From NCBI GenBank assembly GCA_032207245.1, contig CM063508.1, forward strand, positions 89,314,890 through 89,378,889: 64,000 bases of DNA, in the 5' to 3' direction. Made by a program: the position numbers and the translations under genes. Source of the DNA: Pardosa pseudoannulata. Its lineage: Eukaryota > Arthropoda > Arachnida > Araneae > Lycosidae. Position 1 is the stretch's first letter. Every line of letters begins with the position of its first letter. A model generated the notes under the pieces. It was not told the DNA's origin. It ran no database searches and worked only from the letters and a program-made list of their open reading frames with translations. Below are positions 36,091 to 48,179 of the stretch, piece after piece.

Positions 36091-38165
36091 CCGGCAGTAC
36101 GACTACTTACGCAGAAAATGAATAGATAAGAAAAATAATACTTAAAATACAACGGTATTTTCTCTGGCGTTGTCTTTGAAGTTCTGGCGTTCGAAATTTT
36201 TTTTAGATATGCGTTTTTGTGGTCACGGAAGACTGTTTTTAACCGGATGCATCGATGGGATGGGCAGTCGATACTGAGCTACTTGGACTCTCCAGACATT
36301 TGCTCCCCACCTTATATCTGATATTTTGTTAAAAAAAAGACGAGGTATAAAATACTATCCCATATTATTTTTATAAATAAAAACCTCTTTTAAAATACGC
36401 ATTACTATAATAAAGATATATATTTAGATGCATAAAAAAGGGTTTTCTTCTTTTTTAGGTATTTGTGTAGGCATCACACGGCAGGAATTAATATTTTAGG
36501 AAAAAAAAATTAGTACAGAAAGTAAAATGTATAAAATATTTTTATTCATCTCCAAAGATGATGTGAATTTCAAAATAAGAGAATGTATTTTAGAAAAATA
36601 TTTCTAAAGTAAAACCTTTTACTATACTTTGTTCTTTCTAATTTTTGATCAACGTAAGAAGTGGAATAAAAATATCAAGCTAATGGAAACGGATTTTGTG
36701 AACGTTTGGACGCGATAAAATTTTTCCGAGGAGTGGATGTAAAACTATTCACATTAGTTAATTATCTAAATTGAATGATATTTTCTTAAGTACTCATCAT
36801 TATTCGACGTCATTTATCACGTCTCTAATTCCCTATGGGAAAATAATGATGTGGGTCGAATATTTTTAACATTTGAATTTTAATCGATATCATACGTCAA
36901 AAATTTTCAGTAACCAGATTATTGGGGCAGAAATTTATTCGTAAAACTCTTCTTAATATTATATGCTGACTTCCGTTCCTCATTAGATTTCTTGAATTCT
37001 AGATTCCATGAATCTAGAAATGTAATAATTTACTTCAAAATAAAAAGTATCGGTACTGAGAAATAAAATAAAACTTTCACAACTTTTAGAAAATTGTTTC
37101 TCTTACATGTTTAGAAAAAATATCGATTTTTTTTTACATTTTATAGTAGAGAAACCTTTCGACAAATCATATGCAAGCTAATGGAGACAGTTCTGGATGG
37201 ATCTACATTGTTCAGTATTTCAGTCGATAGATGGCAGCACTAGAGATCCGCTCCCAAAAGTGGATATATTTGGAATGGAGCGGTGATATTTGAAATTTCT
37301 ACCTGAACTTAGCATTAGAGCGATAAAAATATATTTTATTTTTCCGAATTTCGATTATAAGTGATGCAATCAATCACATTGAGGTTTTATTCAGTAAACT
37401 ATTTAAACGTAGAAAAAATTAGCTTATCTATTAAAATATCATGAATGTTTAATATAAAATAAGTGTAAATAGAACAAAATGTAATGGTTAATTTTTTTTT
37501 TCTGTAAGCTTTGAGATACAATCAATGATTTTCTTTAAAAGTATCCTTCCTCATTGGTTTAGTCAATGATAATTTAGGGGAAAATTTATCATTATTAATA
37601 TTTATTATTATAAGTTCAGTTTCCGAATAAGATACTATTGTGTCCAGGGTACAATTCGATTTTTGTACCCTTTCTCCGTCTTTTAAGTTTATAACGACGA
37701 GCTCATACCACAATAACATTCCTATAAAAATTGTATCATTAAATTAGGAAAAATATATTAAATATTGTTTTTATTTTCTTCATTATTTCTGTATTCAATT
37801 TCAATATTCAATATAAAACTATATATTGAATTGGAATTTAAATAAGTAAAAAACATATACATTTACTAATATAAGGGCCAAAATATCAATAAAAATTATT
37901 ATCTATCACCTCCTTCCCTTACATTGTTTAGAGAAATTCGTGAAAAAAAAATCAAATACAAAACTAATGATAAAATTAGAGCTTCAAATTTTAATATATT
38001 TCAATTTTTTTAAAACAGAAGCAGAAATCGTATGAATCATGTGATTTAAATCATTTATATCAAGATGATATAAATGAAGTAATCTTTATAAAAAGTTATT
38101 TATTTCAATAAATGGGAGTGCATGGGAAATAAAGTGTATTGTTATAATTTTCTATACTATTTACC
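36091..38165. other. AT-rich stretch without recognisable gene
   Basis: A less AT-rich ~90 bp around 36235-36325 shows no clear frame. The motif TCGATAGATGGCAGCACTAG at 37223-37242 is described separately. No repeat family recognised. Confidence 0.5.
37221..37240 (+). promoter_or_regulatory. Recurring AGATGGCAGCAC motif, copy 3
   Basis: AGTCGATAGATGGCAGCACT, matching the core of 1282-1305 over 12 bases. Possibly a CTCF-type site; possibly a repeat fragment. Confidence 0.25.
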
Positions 38166-38166
38166 T

Positions 38167-38179
38167 ATCTATCTTTCTT

Positions 38180-38276
<97 letters not shown>
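38167..38276. repeat. (CT)n(AT)n microsatellite
   Basis: CTTT/CTCT run (to about 38196) followed by about 78 bp of AT. Confidence 0.97.
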
Positions 38277-38278
<2 letters not shown>

Positions 38279-38283
38279 AAGAA

Positions 38284-38690
38284 CAATTCTCAGGGGTTTT
38301 CAAAACTTAAATCAAGGGCTAAAAATTCCCGTTTCATTTTGCATTTCCCCTTTTTAACCTCTAACCTAAATTGACCACTGGGGCTACAGTTTACGCCCTC
38401 AGAGAAGGGGCCTGGCCAATTATAACTCTACATGGCCCTAGCGGATAATTTAGGAAATAGCCAAACAAAAAGGAGATGCACGATGTCGTTGAGCAGAGAT
38501 TTTTTTCCCACAGATGTTGACCCAGGTGTAAAGGGTCTTGTGCATACAACTTCATGCTAACTGACTCTTCAGTTTGTCCTGTCAATATGATGAAGTGGGA
38601 ACCCGTTCTTCAACGGTATCTTAATTAATGTCTTTAGCTAAAAGGGTATAATTTCTATGGCCATGACTGCAACCACCCATCGAGAAGTCC
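38284..38690. other. Unclassified GC-richer segment between two microsatellites
   Basis: About 400 bp, less AT-rich than its flanks and bracketed by AT microsatellites at 38.2 and 38.7 kb, an arrangement common for mobile elements. A 64-codon minus frame (38391-38585) has no recognised domain. No inverted ends or target duplication found. Confidence 0.35.
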
Positions 38691-38698
38691 GTCTCATT

Positions 38699-38887
<189 letters not shown>

Positions 38888-39319
38888 AAAAAGAAATCAT
38901 ACAGTATAAATTTTTGTGCTATCTAAAATTTTTTTGCTCAAGGCATGTATCTTGAGTATCCGTGTGATGATCGAGGCTTGTACAAGATATGAAACACATA
39001 ACTTTTAATATTTGATCACTCTCTTTTCTAAATAAAAAAGTCTATATTTTACGGATTATTTTTCCAGGGATATCACAACCCTTATATCAGTTTCCTAAAA
39101 ATTTTAAAATAAATTTTCGTTTTTGTATGTGTTAGGAGAGGCATGTGGAAATATGCTGAATCAATAATCGGAATACGTGTAGTAAAAATATATGCCCAAG
39201 TAAGTATACATATGAATTCTGTGAATAAGCTCAATAGCGTACTCAGGTTTCTTTTATAAGTGGGGTTTTAGACGAAAGTGATAAATTTTTGCATGTAACG
39301 CACCAGTCATTTTGACAGA

Positions 39320-40440
39320 GCATAGCATAATACATGTCGGTAAACATAGGCGGTATCTTTATGTAATATAAAATTTAAAAATTCTGAAATTATTATGCAG
39401 AAGGTGTGAAATTATAATACATGTACGTCAGCCTAGGTGGTATCTTTATGTATCTTAAAATTTAAAAATTGTGAAATTGTTATCCAGAAGGTGTGAAATT
39501 ATAATACATATACGTAAGCCAAGACGGTATCTTTATGTATCTTAAAATTTAAAAATGCTGAAATTGTTATGCAGAAGGCGTGAAATTATAATACATGTAC
39601 GTCAGCCTAGGTGGTATCTTTCTGTATCTTAAAATTCAAAAATTGTGAAATCGTTATGCAGAAGGTGTGAAATTATAATACATGTTCGTAAGCCTAGGCG
39701 GTATCCTTATGTATCTTAAAATTTAAAAGTTGTGAAATTGTAATGTAGAAGGTGTGAAATTATAATACATGTACGTAAATCTAGGCGGTATCCTTATGTA
39801 TCTTAAAATTTAAAAGTTGTGAAATTGTAATGCAGAAGGTGTGAAATTATAATACATGTACGTAAGCCTAGGCGGTATCTTTATGTATCTTAAAATTTAA
39901 AAATTCTGAAATTGTTATGCAAAAGGTGTGAAATTATTATGCAGAAGGTGTGAAATTATAATGGATATACGTAATCCTAGGGTGGTATCTTTATGTATCT
40001 TAAAATTTGAAAATTGTGAAATTGTTATGCAGAAGGTGTGAAATTATAATACATGTACGTCAGCCTAGGCGGTATCTTTATGTATCTTAAAATTCAAAAA
40101 TTGTGAAATTGTTATGCAGAAGGTGTGAAATTATAATGGGTATACGTAAGTCTAGGCGGCATCTTTATGTATCTTAAAATTTAAAAATTGTGAAATTGTT
40201 ATGCAGAAGGTGTAAAATTACAATACATATACGTAAGCCTAGGCGGTATCTTTATGTATCTTAAAATTTAAAAATGCTGAAATTATCATGCAGAAGGTGT
40301 GAAATTATAATACATGTACGTAAGGCTAGGCGGTATCTTTATGTATCTTAAAATTAAAAAAAATATGAAATTATAATACAGAAATGTGAGAGTATAATAC
40401 AAAAGCGTAAGCTAAGGCATTTTTATTATGTATGTTAAAA
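39320..40440 (+). repeat. Satellite-like tandem array, ~88-bp unit, about 13 copies
   Basis: The unit contains GAAGGTGTGAAATTATAATAC, ATGTACGTAAGCCTAGGCGG, TATCTTTATGTATCTTAAAA and AAAATTGTGAAATTGTTATG. GGTATC-type strings recur every 86-89 bp from about 39350 to 40333; a longer step near 39930-39985 reflects a partial internal duplication. Outer units are the most diverged and central ones similar, the pattern expected from unequal exchange. No coding or RNA-gene features. Confidence 0.95.
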
Positions 40441-41188
40441 ATTAAAAAAAAATATGGACTTTTTTCAATTGATTACTTTATGGGAGGGTTTGAACTATCA
40501 TACCCTTTCTTTGTGTTCGCTATTGAATAAGCTAAAAATAGCATTTAGAGAAAAAATATTTATCTATTTATTTATTTTGGGGAAGGCAGTATTTTGTTAG
40601 GTAGCCTTGTAGAGAATTCCCATTTAACAATGAAAGCAAAATACAAGAGTTAAGTAAAACTCACTAACAAAGTATAGTAAAAATACTATTTTTTTTACTC
40701 TTCTAAAATATCCCCTTCTTTCAATTAAAATTTTAAATTTATAAGATAACACTCAAATGTATCTAGAATTTGATACCAAACGTACACTAGTCTAAAAGAG
40801 ATAAACGGAAAGCATCTAAAAATAAATTGTGACTTTGCAACAGGAAACGGATTATCAAAAACAAAGCATCGTGTAATAAAATGTGACTAAAAATACGGGG
40901 AAGTACTGTAGTTTCAATTTTTCCAGAATATCATTATCAAAACTATTTTGAGAAAATAAAGAAAAATAAAGACTTCGATTTTCTTTTAAAATCAAAGAAT
41001 ATCTTACTTTCTTTTTGAGATCGTAGACTTTCGCGTAGAAATTCTCGAACGTATTCTCGTCTGACAAAGAAGTACGAAAGGTCTCCTTTTTATCTGAGTA
41101 ATAGTGTGAAGAAATTTAACCTATCACCACGGTCTAAGCACGATAAAGGAGCCAAAACTCAGCTGTGTTTGGGCAAAAGGCAAAAAGG
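40441..41188. other. AT-rich stretch without gene
   Basis: A 70-codon minus frame (40855-41067) has no recognised domain. No repeats identified. Confidence 0.5.
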
Positions 41189-41200
41189 CCATGGCACTAT

Positions 41201-41362
41201 AGTTTGGTTTAATTTGGAATGCTACGGTCTACTGTTTTTCTCATGAGTGCTAATAAGACCGGGACCTACTGCTTAAAGCCGATTCCGAACGGCTACGAAC
41301 ATCCAAGCCAGCAGCGGGATTCAAACTCGTGAATTTTGGTACCGAAGAGCAGCGCTCAACCA
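41201..41362 (-). repeat. SINE family 1 with 12-bp target duplication
   Basis: Complete copy. Perfect duplications CCATGGCACTAT at 41189-41200 and 41363-41374. The B-box region is mutated (ATTCAAACTC), so it is probably not transcribed by RNA polymerase III. Confidence 0.92.
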
Positions 41363-41412
41363 CCATGGCACTATGAAAAAGAAAATCTCGTGAACCTTTA
41401 AAACTTCAGCAT

Positions 41413-41541
41413 TAGTTTGGTTTGGAGCGTTCTTCTATTGCTATAGGAGGGATAATGAGACCGGGACCTACTAAGCTGATTCCGAACGGCTACGAACATC
41501 CACGCCATCAGCTGGATTCAAATCCGAGAAAGAGTCCTTTT
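41413..41541 (-). repeat. SINE family 1, truncated and internally deleted
   Basis: Tail, body and part of the head; a short deletion removes TGCTTAAAGC from the body, and the head stops soon after the B-box region. It lies only 38 bp from the target duplication of the previous copy. Confidence 0.85.
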
Positions 41542-42979
41542 TACCATCGTTGAAACTTCGGACTCCTATTATAACGAACTATAACCGTAGCAGACGTAAT
41601 GATTCTTTTGTTCGAACAGATCTGCAAGCAACATCGTATGCATGTCCATGTAATTTATAAAATATGTAAGACATGCCCTCTTCAAATTACCATTGAAACC
41701 AAGATTTAAAATAAATGGGATTAGGCTTTATTTTCTCATAAAAATGGTCACATAAATGTAACTTTACATAAATAACATCACAAATAATAACTTTCCTTTG
41801 GCTATGCTAGTACATCATTTTATGAACTTAATTAACAGCACCAGAAACTGGATGGTAACCGGAAATAACCATTCCGTCTCATGTGTAATACATGCGACAA
41901 CAGAAAATTATACCTCATGACTGATAGTTGTAACTATAGTGAATATATAACGTCTTACGTTATTTTAGCGTTTTTCATTAACTGTAAGTTTATAATTTAA
42001 GTGATTTGAATAAGTTTGGCGTTCAGGGGTTCATGAGACGATAACATCATATACGTACATAAATACATGCATATATAGTTACATTTACTTACACTCGTAT
42101 TATAATAGTGTGGCGTTATATGCATGTTACTTGGAATACCAAATATCGGGAATAATGGTGCCATCAATGAGAAGCCGCTCATTTATTCATGAAGTCAACA
42201 ATGGAAATGAATGTGCCACATAATTAAACGTGTTGGCCTAAAATTCGGTTGGTCTATAATCAATACCTTTTAAACTAATTGGAATTTAGGAATGTAAACG
42301 GCCTAAATGGCTTCATTGTCTCATTTCACATGTTTTGGTAACCTTTGGCATCTTTCATCGTCGAAAGGTGTTCCGATTGCCGGAAGTAACCCAAAAGTTG
42401 ATAGAAAACTACAACTCTGCAATACCGCACGTGTTTCAGTTTTGGTTTCAGTCAAAGGGTACTCGAATTACTGTTTTCTCACACACGCATGCACACAGAC
42501 ATTCCAAAAATGTCATTTTCATTCTTAAGGACGTTCAAAACGTGAAAATCCGTTTTTTTTTTTGGACGATTACAATACTTTAAAACGAGGAAGCAATGTA
42601 CTTCAGCACATCTAGCAGTTGACTGTTAAGCGATCTCGAGCAAGGACAATCTATTATTGCAGAATATATAGTTGTTTTTATCCTTCACCCTATTCGACGA
42701 CAGGTCTCGCCGAACAATGCTCAATAGGGACGAAACTCATGTCGAAATATGTTAGATAATTCAGGGATACGTCTGTAGACAAACTTATCAACGTGTGACA
42801 AGAAAGAGATTTAACTCAGGAGTTCCCAATTGGCAGCCCCAAAAAGATTTTTTTTTTAAAAATATTTTATAGCTCTGTAGATTTTTTTCGATGAAATGCA
42901 TTAAAATTCAACATAGAGCTCGACTTGCGAATTCGACCTTGGCTTATCCTTTGAGACTAGCATTAACACAGATAGTGGT
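41542..42979. other. No gene supported
   Basis: Two overlapping plus-strand frames at 42307-42583 lie in a slightly GC-richer patch. The second includes FHRRKVFRLPEVTQKLIENY and may be a decayed mobile-element fragment; I do not recognise it. The rest is AT-rich. Confidence 0.4.
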
Positions 42980-43155
42980 GGTTAGTTTGATTGATTTGGA
43001 GCGCTACGGGCCACGGGTTTGCTACACGAGGGTTAATGTGATCGGGACCTACTGCTTAAAGCCGATTCGTAACAGATACAAATATTCATTCCAGTAGTGA
43101 GATTCGAACCCACGAACTCTGGTACCGGAGAGCACCGCCTTATCCATTCGGCTAT
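42980..43155 (-). repeat. SINE family 1, diverged
   Basis: Body string GCTTAAAGCCGATTCG and head with an intact B-box complement (GATTCGAACCC). No clear target duplication. Confidence 0.85.
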
Positions 43156-43264
43156 CATCTGATCTAATTATAGCTATCCGTTCGCTATTTGGTGCACTCG
43201 ACAAACCCCAATATTAATTTTAAATTATCCTTCTTAAAAGTTTATTATGATTAAATTATTAATT

Positions 43265-43710
43265 TTAATCCGTCTTTAATTAATATTTTTTCTTCTTTTC
43301 AATTGTAAATATTCAAACAAACTGACATTGTTGAGTGATCCTTTTGAAATTTTAAGTGTCTGGGGGTAATAGCTTTTTATTTATTTTTAATGTCACTCTT
43401 TTAAGCAATTGTAAAATAATTAGCGTTACAAGTGATTTAATTATTTTCCTTAACATTCAAAAATGCTATTTTACTATTGAGATTTCCTACTTTATTCTGT
43501 TTTGTTTTTACGTTTTAAAGGTACAAACAGTCTTGAGCCCCAGTAATACATTTTATAACAGGACAGCCTCTAACTGCTTCAAGCAATTAAAATGACCAAA
43601 CCTTAGTTTTTTATTAGACTATACCTATTATTTCATACTGGTATTTCTGTCTTACTTGCAGAATTACACAAATACTGGCTAATTATGAAAGTGCGACCCG
43701 TAATACCGCA
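43265..43710. repeat. Old interspersed repeat, copy 2 (pairs with 25480-25955)
   Basis: Collinear with 25480-25955 across the landmarks given there, with many substitutions and indels. No coding content recognised. Confidence 0.5.
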
Positions 43711-44498
43711 TAAGGTTTAAAATCTGACCTTCGAGCCTCACAAATTAGAAACCTCTTAATTGATATAAACTTTTTCTACTCAGAAAATAACTTTTATGAT
43801 AACTTCACAATATTTTATTTTATTCCATTCCGTACAAAGGAATTAAATCTGTCGTATAAAATAGCGTCACACACTCTTAAAATAGTTGATATATTTCGAA
43901 TAGCTATAGAACTTTCACGAAATCGTTGAATAGATTAGAAACTGCTTTACTCTATATTAGTCACCGTGACTCAAAAAGAGTAATATTAGAAACTATACCA
44001 CAATTTTTTAACCTCATCCCATACGGGGTAAAACAGCCCGAATGACTGAACTATTTATTTATAAAAAACTCATAGCGGCGAAATATTTTGAAATATTTCG
44101 GTCACTTTTCGGAAGTTTTAACCATGAGATTTGTTTCAAATTTTCCGCATGACGGGATCTATGAAGAACCGACATGTAAATTAGCGTCTGGCAACGAGGA
44201 TGAGCATGTTCAGAGAGATTGCGATTTGACAGACCGGGTATGGTCTGCTACACCGAGAAATTTCCGGTGTCTACATTTCTCAACTGCTTAAAATCCATTT
44301 TCCTGTTAGACGAGACTTAACACTAGAGAGCCCATTGGCTTTTTTTCGATTCCAAGTCATGCATACTGTTTTGCAAAATGCAGTAATCTGTATAGACTTA
44401 TAACTTGTTTCGGGATGTGTAACAGTATCATTTGAATCAAATGAAATTTGGATTTGTATATTTAATACTATGGTTATAAGACAACCTAAAAGTGGATG
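43711..44498. other. No gene supported; one coding-like patch
   Basis: The plus-strand frame at 44088-44291 (67 codons) ends in DCDLTDRVWSATPRNFRCLH and sits in a less AT-rich patch. No known domain. It could be an exon or an old transposon piece; evidence is too weak to call. Confidence 0.35.
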
Positions 44499-44558
44499 TG
44501 TTGTTTTTCTGATGCCACTTGGTCAAACCAAGCACAATTGAGCCTTACGATACTTGTA

Positions 44559-45135
44559 TTAACCCCTTCCGGTAAAATGACGAGTCTAGCTCGTCATTAG
44601 TTTTTCATTCCATACCGTACAATGACGAGCTACACTCGTCATGCGATTAAAGTTACTGTTAAATATGATAATTAATTTAGTATAAAATGTCTAGTGTACT
44701 GAATTTGGCAACACTTTTATCACTTGTGAAAATCACAAGTCAATATTGCATATTATTTACTTAGAATTTCTTGGTACAAGTCATTGCCAAATTAATGAGT
44801 CAGAATAAAAGAAAACCTACTAAGAAATGCCGTGTGTGTTACAAGAATCCAATTAAAAGTGAGACTACTTGGCGGTGTAAACAATTAAGAATTCTTTTGC
44901 ACTTTGTTTTGAAAAGTACCACTAGCTTGAAGACTATTATCTGTATACCTTATTAGTGTTTTGCTTTGATATTTTCTTAATTTTACTGTTTCTGATATTA
45001 TTTAACACTATATAAAAAGTGGATTTTAATTAAGAATATGTAAGAATTGTAAAATGAAACAAGTTTTTTAAATAAAAATTAAATGGTTATTTCATGCACA
45101 GTTTTTCATTATTAAATCATACCGGAAGGGGTTAA
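44559..45135 (+). mobile_element. piggyBac-like non-autonomous element, copy B, inside SINE family 2
   Basis: TTAA at 44559-44562 and 45132-45135 flank perfect 12-bp inverted ends CCCCTTCCGGTA/TACCGGAAGGGG. The element is 577 bp including both TTAA sites and closely similar to copy A (6456-7025). The ends match the piggyBac superfamily pattern, and the interior keeps a short transposase-like relic (44771-44956). It was probably mobilised by a full-length relative elsewhere in the genome. Confidence 0.92.
44771..44956 (+). pseudogene. Relic of piggyBac transposase C-terminal cysteine-rich domain
   Basis: The 61-codon frame includes SQNKRKPTKKCRVCYKN, PIKSETTWRCKQ and LHFVLKSTTSLKTI. The K.CRVC.....SET.W.CKQ spacing fits the start of the zinc-binding C-terminal domain of piggyBac-family transposases, and the following segment looks like a decayed LC..CF..YH part. 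In the family this domain helps bind the element's ends. Copy A has the same peptide with a stop. It is not a functional protein by itself. Confidence 0.6.
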
Positions 45136-45337
45136 GGCAAAGGGGTGTGCCTTTCGTTTTAAGAAGCACCGTTGGGGTGAAAGTACGATTTTGCTCAAGT
45201 GGGTCTTCGTAATTTTGAAGCAGGGATCAAGCAGAAAACCCATAAGCTTGGCCTCAGACACCTTTAACGAACATGGTGGATCTTAGGCCAGTTGCCTTTA
45301 TCGTTGCCCTTGCCAACTGACTGAGCTACCACCGCAC

Positions 45338-45593
45338 AAATGTGGCTGTTATTTGCCTTATGCGTGCCTATCCCTGATATACGGTTGAGGTTATATACAC
45401 TGAACGTCCATTTATCGAAATTTTCTAAATGGTGAATATTTTAACGGACACAAGGAATGTTTTACAAGAATTTTAGTTTAACGAACCTTTTTCCTACAAG
45501 AATTGTTATCAGAATTATTTTTTTATCAAGGCATTCTCCAAAAACTTCCATCCTTTTCGGCATAATGATTTCCAGCTTTTTCCTTTCTTTTTT
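45338..45593. other. No gene
   Basis: Short AT-rich spacer between repeats. Confidence 0.5.
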
Positions 45594-45764
45594 AATTTGA
45601 TTTTGAAGGCTACTGTCTACTTTTATTTTGCTAAACAAGGGCTAAAGAGACCGGGACTTACTGCTTAAAGTCAATAACGGAAATGAACATCCACACCACA
45701 CTGGGATACAAACCCAAGAACTCCGGTCCCAAAGAGCAAAGCTCTACGCGTTCTGCTATTTTCT
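45594..45764 (-). repeat. SINE family 1, decayed
   Basis: Body strings GAGACCGGGACTTACTGC and TTAAAGTC survive, with the head heavily mutated (GGGATACAAACCC at the B box). The small plus-strand frame 45683-45892 begins inside it and is not a gene. Confidence 0.75.
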
Positions 45765-46402
45765 GTTGTATATATATTGAATACATTTTTATGTACTTTA
45801 AAATTTATGAAAATTTTAGTTGTAAAGCTGAAAAACTACAAGAAGTGTCCCGAAACATTATTTTATATTCGAAAAAAATTCTACTTAACTAATTTTCTAT
45901 AAGGTGAACTTTTTTGAATGATTTTGAGCATTCGTTATACGGAGACGCGACTTTATATATAGTCATCAAACTGGTATGTTTAGCTCTTTTAAAATGAACC
46001 CATTCATACAACCATTTTATGCTATAATAAGGTTCCCAAAGAGCTTTATTCTATAACTGGGACACTCTGAAATTTATACTTTAAAAATTTGGGACATTAT
46101 AAAATAGGCTTGGTGTGGAACCGGTATACTGTTTGTTACGCTATTAGTAAGCCATAATTATAGCTACCAATTACGTTGAATTTTAAATTTTTAATTCAGC
46201 AATTATACTATTTATAAAAAGGCTATTAATCACAAACTTAGTTATTTAGATTTTTTTTTTTAAATTTAAGAATTCTCAAGGATTTTTTCATTTAATATTT
46301 GTTCATACAACTCAGTATATAACAAATTATTAAAATATGTCTTTACAATAACTAACGCTTTTACTGTTTCCATTTCAAGTCTCTTCAAATCCGTCCTGCT
46401 GT
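45765..46402. other. AT-rich stretch without gene
   Basis: Nothing recognised. Confidence 0.5.
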
Positions 46403-46416
46403 AATTCAATTATGAG

Positions 46417-46588
46417 TTGGTTTGGTTTGGAGCACTACGGTCTAATGCAACACGAGGGCTAATGTGACCGGGACCTACAGCTTAAAGCCGATTTCGAACA
46501 GCTACGAACATCCACGCCATAGTGGAATTCGAATCCACGAACTCTGGTTCCGAAGGCGAGCATCCTAACCAATCGGCCATCGTTCGGC
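46417..46588 (-). repeat. SINE family 1, complete, with 14-bp target duplication
   Basis: Duplications AATTCAATTATGAG (46403-46416) and AATTCTATTATGAG (46589-46602), one mismatch. Head ends at GGCCATCGTTCGGC. The B-box complement is GGAATTCGAATCC. Confidence 0.92.
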
Positions 46589-46602
46589 AATTCTATTATG
46601 AG

Positions 46603-47663
46603 ATTATACGTTCAACAGCTGCATTAGTTATACTATAAGGCAACACCCCCCGAAAACGTCCCGATGTACACTTTGAGAATCCCTGATCCAGTAATAGTTA
46701 ATCTATGGTTATCTTACTAGTACGAGTATTTTTAAATTCTAGGCTCTCATGTAATAAAATTACTGTTACGGATATTTCGAAATAAAATATTAACGGAACT
46801 GTATGTATATATTTCTTTTATTCCACAATTGACCGGGGAATCCTTAATGCCGAGAGTTTATGCCTTTTTTGGTGAATACTGATACAGAATGAAAAAAGAT
46901 TTAGATTAGTTTAAATTTGATATAAAAATTAGTTTCTAATTTACAAAATTCAAAAATTATTTTGAATGTAATTGGATTATTACTATATTTTTTATTTAAT
47001 TTACATACATGTATCATATTATTTCAAAAGTGTCTTGCTTCATAAAACAAAACTAAATAACTTTTTTTTTTATAAAGTTAGACCTTTATTGCTAGGAAGA
47101 AAATTGTTATTCTAAACATAGAAAAACTTTTAATTTTATATTACATAATGAAGACAATTTGAGGGGTCCTAAACATACTATGGCCTTTTAAATACTAAAA
47201 CTATATTCTTGCTATATTAAAATCATTAATTATTCTTACCAAAATAAAAAGAGCGTACGTTTTTAAACGTTATCAGTATTTTATTACGAATTAAGACCGT
47301 TTAAAATCTTCTAAATTTGAAATATTTTTGATGAAGAAGAAAATAAAATTTTAATAACCCTTTTATTTATGTTACTGACACATTTTACGAAAAGAGAGAA
47401 TTATTATTGTTATTATTATTATTATTATCATCATCATGACATTTTTAATAGTGTGTTTTCAAAATTATACTGAAAATTGAATATGCTACATATTTTGAAT
47501 ACAGATAGCTGTCATCAATGTTAAGTGTTAATAAATTAGAAATATTTTTAGTTATTAAAGTTTATATTCCTTAAAATAACAAGCTATTAGTGTAATTTAT
47601 AATGTTACATACTCAAAAACTTTTCTATGGAGAGCTGAAAATTTTAAATATATTCTTTTTACT
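46603..47663. other. AT-rich stretch without gene; (ATT)n run
   Basis: (TTA)n/(TCA)n trinucleotide run at about 47400-47438. No coding content. Confidence 0.55.
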
Positions 47664-47906
47664 TTAACCCTTTAAAGGGCCATTTTTTCTTTCCAGTAAT
47701 GTTATATTAAAATATATTTAAGAGTGAGATTAATTTATAAAAATAAATTCATTTTGCTTATTATCTAAAATAGATTTGATTTTTTAGACCATTTTTTTTG
47801 GTGGGAAGTATATTTAGTAATAGATGGGAAAATAGCATTCCATTGACATTTAAACATTAATGAAATTGGTGGGAAGTATACTTCAAACGGCCTTGTAAAG
47901 GGTTAA
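47664..47906. mobile_element. Short TTAA-flanked MITE (243 bp)
   Basis: TTAA at 47664-47667 and 47903-47906. The left end CCCTTTAAAGGGCC pairs imperfectly with the right-end complement CCCTTTACAAGGCC. Internal GGTGGGAAGTATA occurs twice. It shares layout and length with 7973-8214, so the two form one family. Confidence 0.8.
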
Positions 47907-48179
47907 GCAAATTTAGTCTGTATTGTAAAAATTAAAATTATACATATGTACGCAGAAAAAAATTAAGAATTTTACTCAAATGGTAATTATCCATATTTGA
48001 AATACCTTCTTCATTGTACCAGTCACACATCACATTTTACAGGAATTATGCCTTTAAAGCAATTAACATGGTAATTAATTTTATTAATATTTATTTAATA
48101 AAAACTTTAAAACATACATTATCAGATCGGAAAATATAAAAATTTAAAATGCGCAAAAAACACTCGAAATTTATAAAAT

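Larger units (their letters stand above)
44499..45337 (-). repeat. SINE family 2, split by a piggyBac-like element
   Basis: The left part (44499-44562) and right part (45132-45337) match the full copy at 11085-11435 in order. Landmarks are the TTGGTC(A)AACCAAGC body string, the TTAAGGCAAAGGGG joint, GTAATTTTGAAGC and the tRNA-like head. The joint is exactly at TTAA. The head is diverged and no longer has a good B box. Confidence 0.82.

Noticed and set aside
39320..40440. CRISPR-like array
   Set aside because: The repeats are contiguous ~88-bp tandem units without unique spacers, and the context is eukaryotic.
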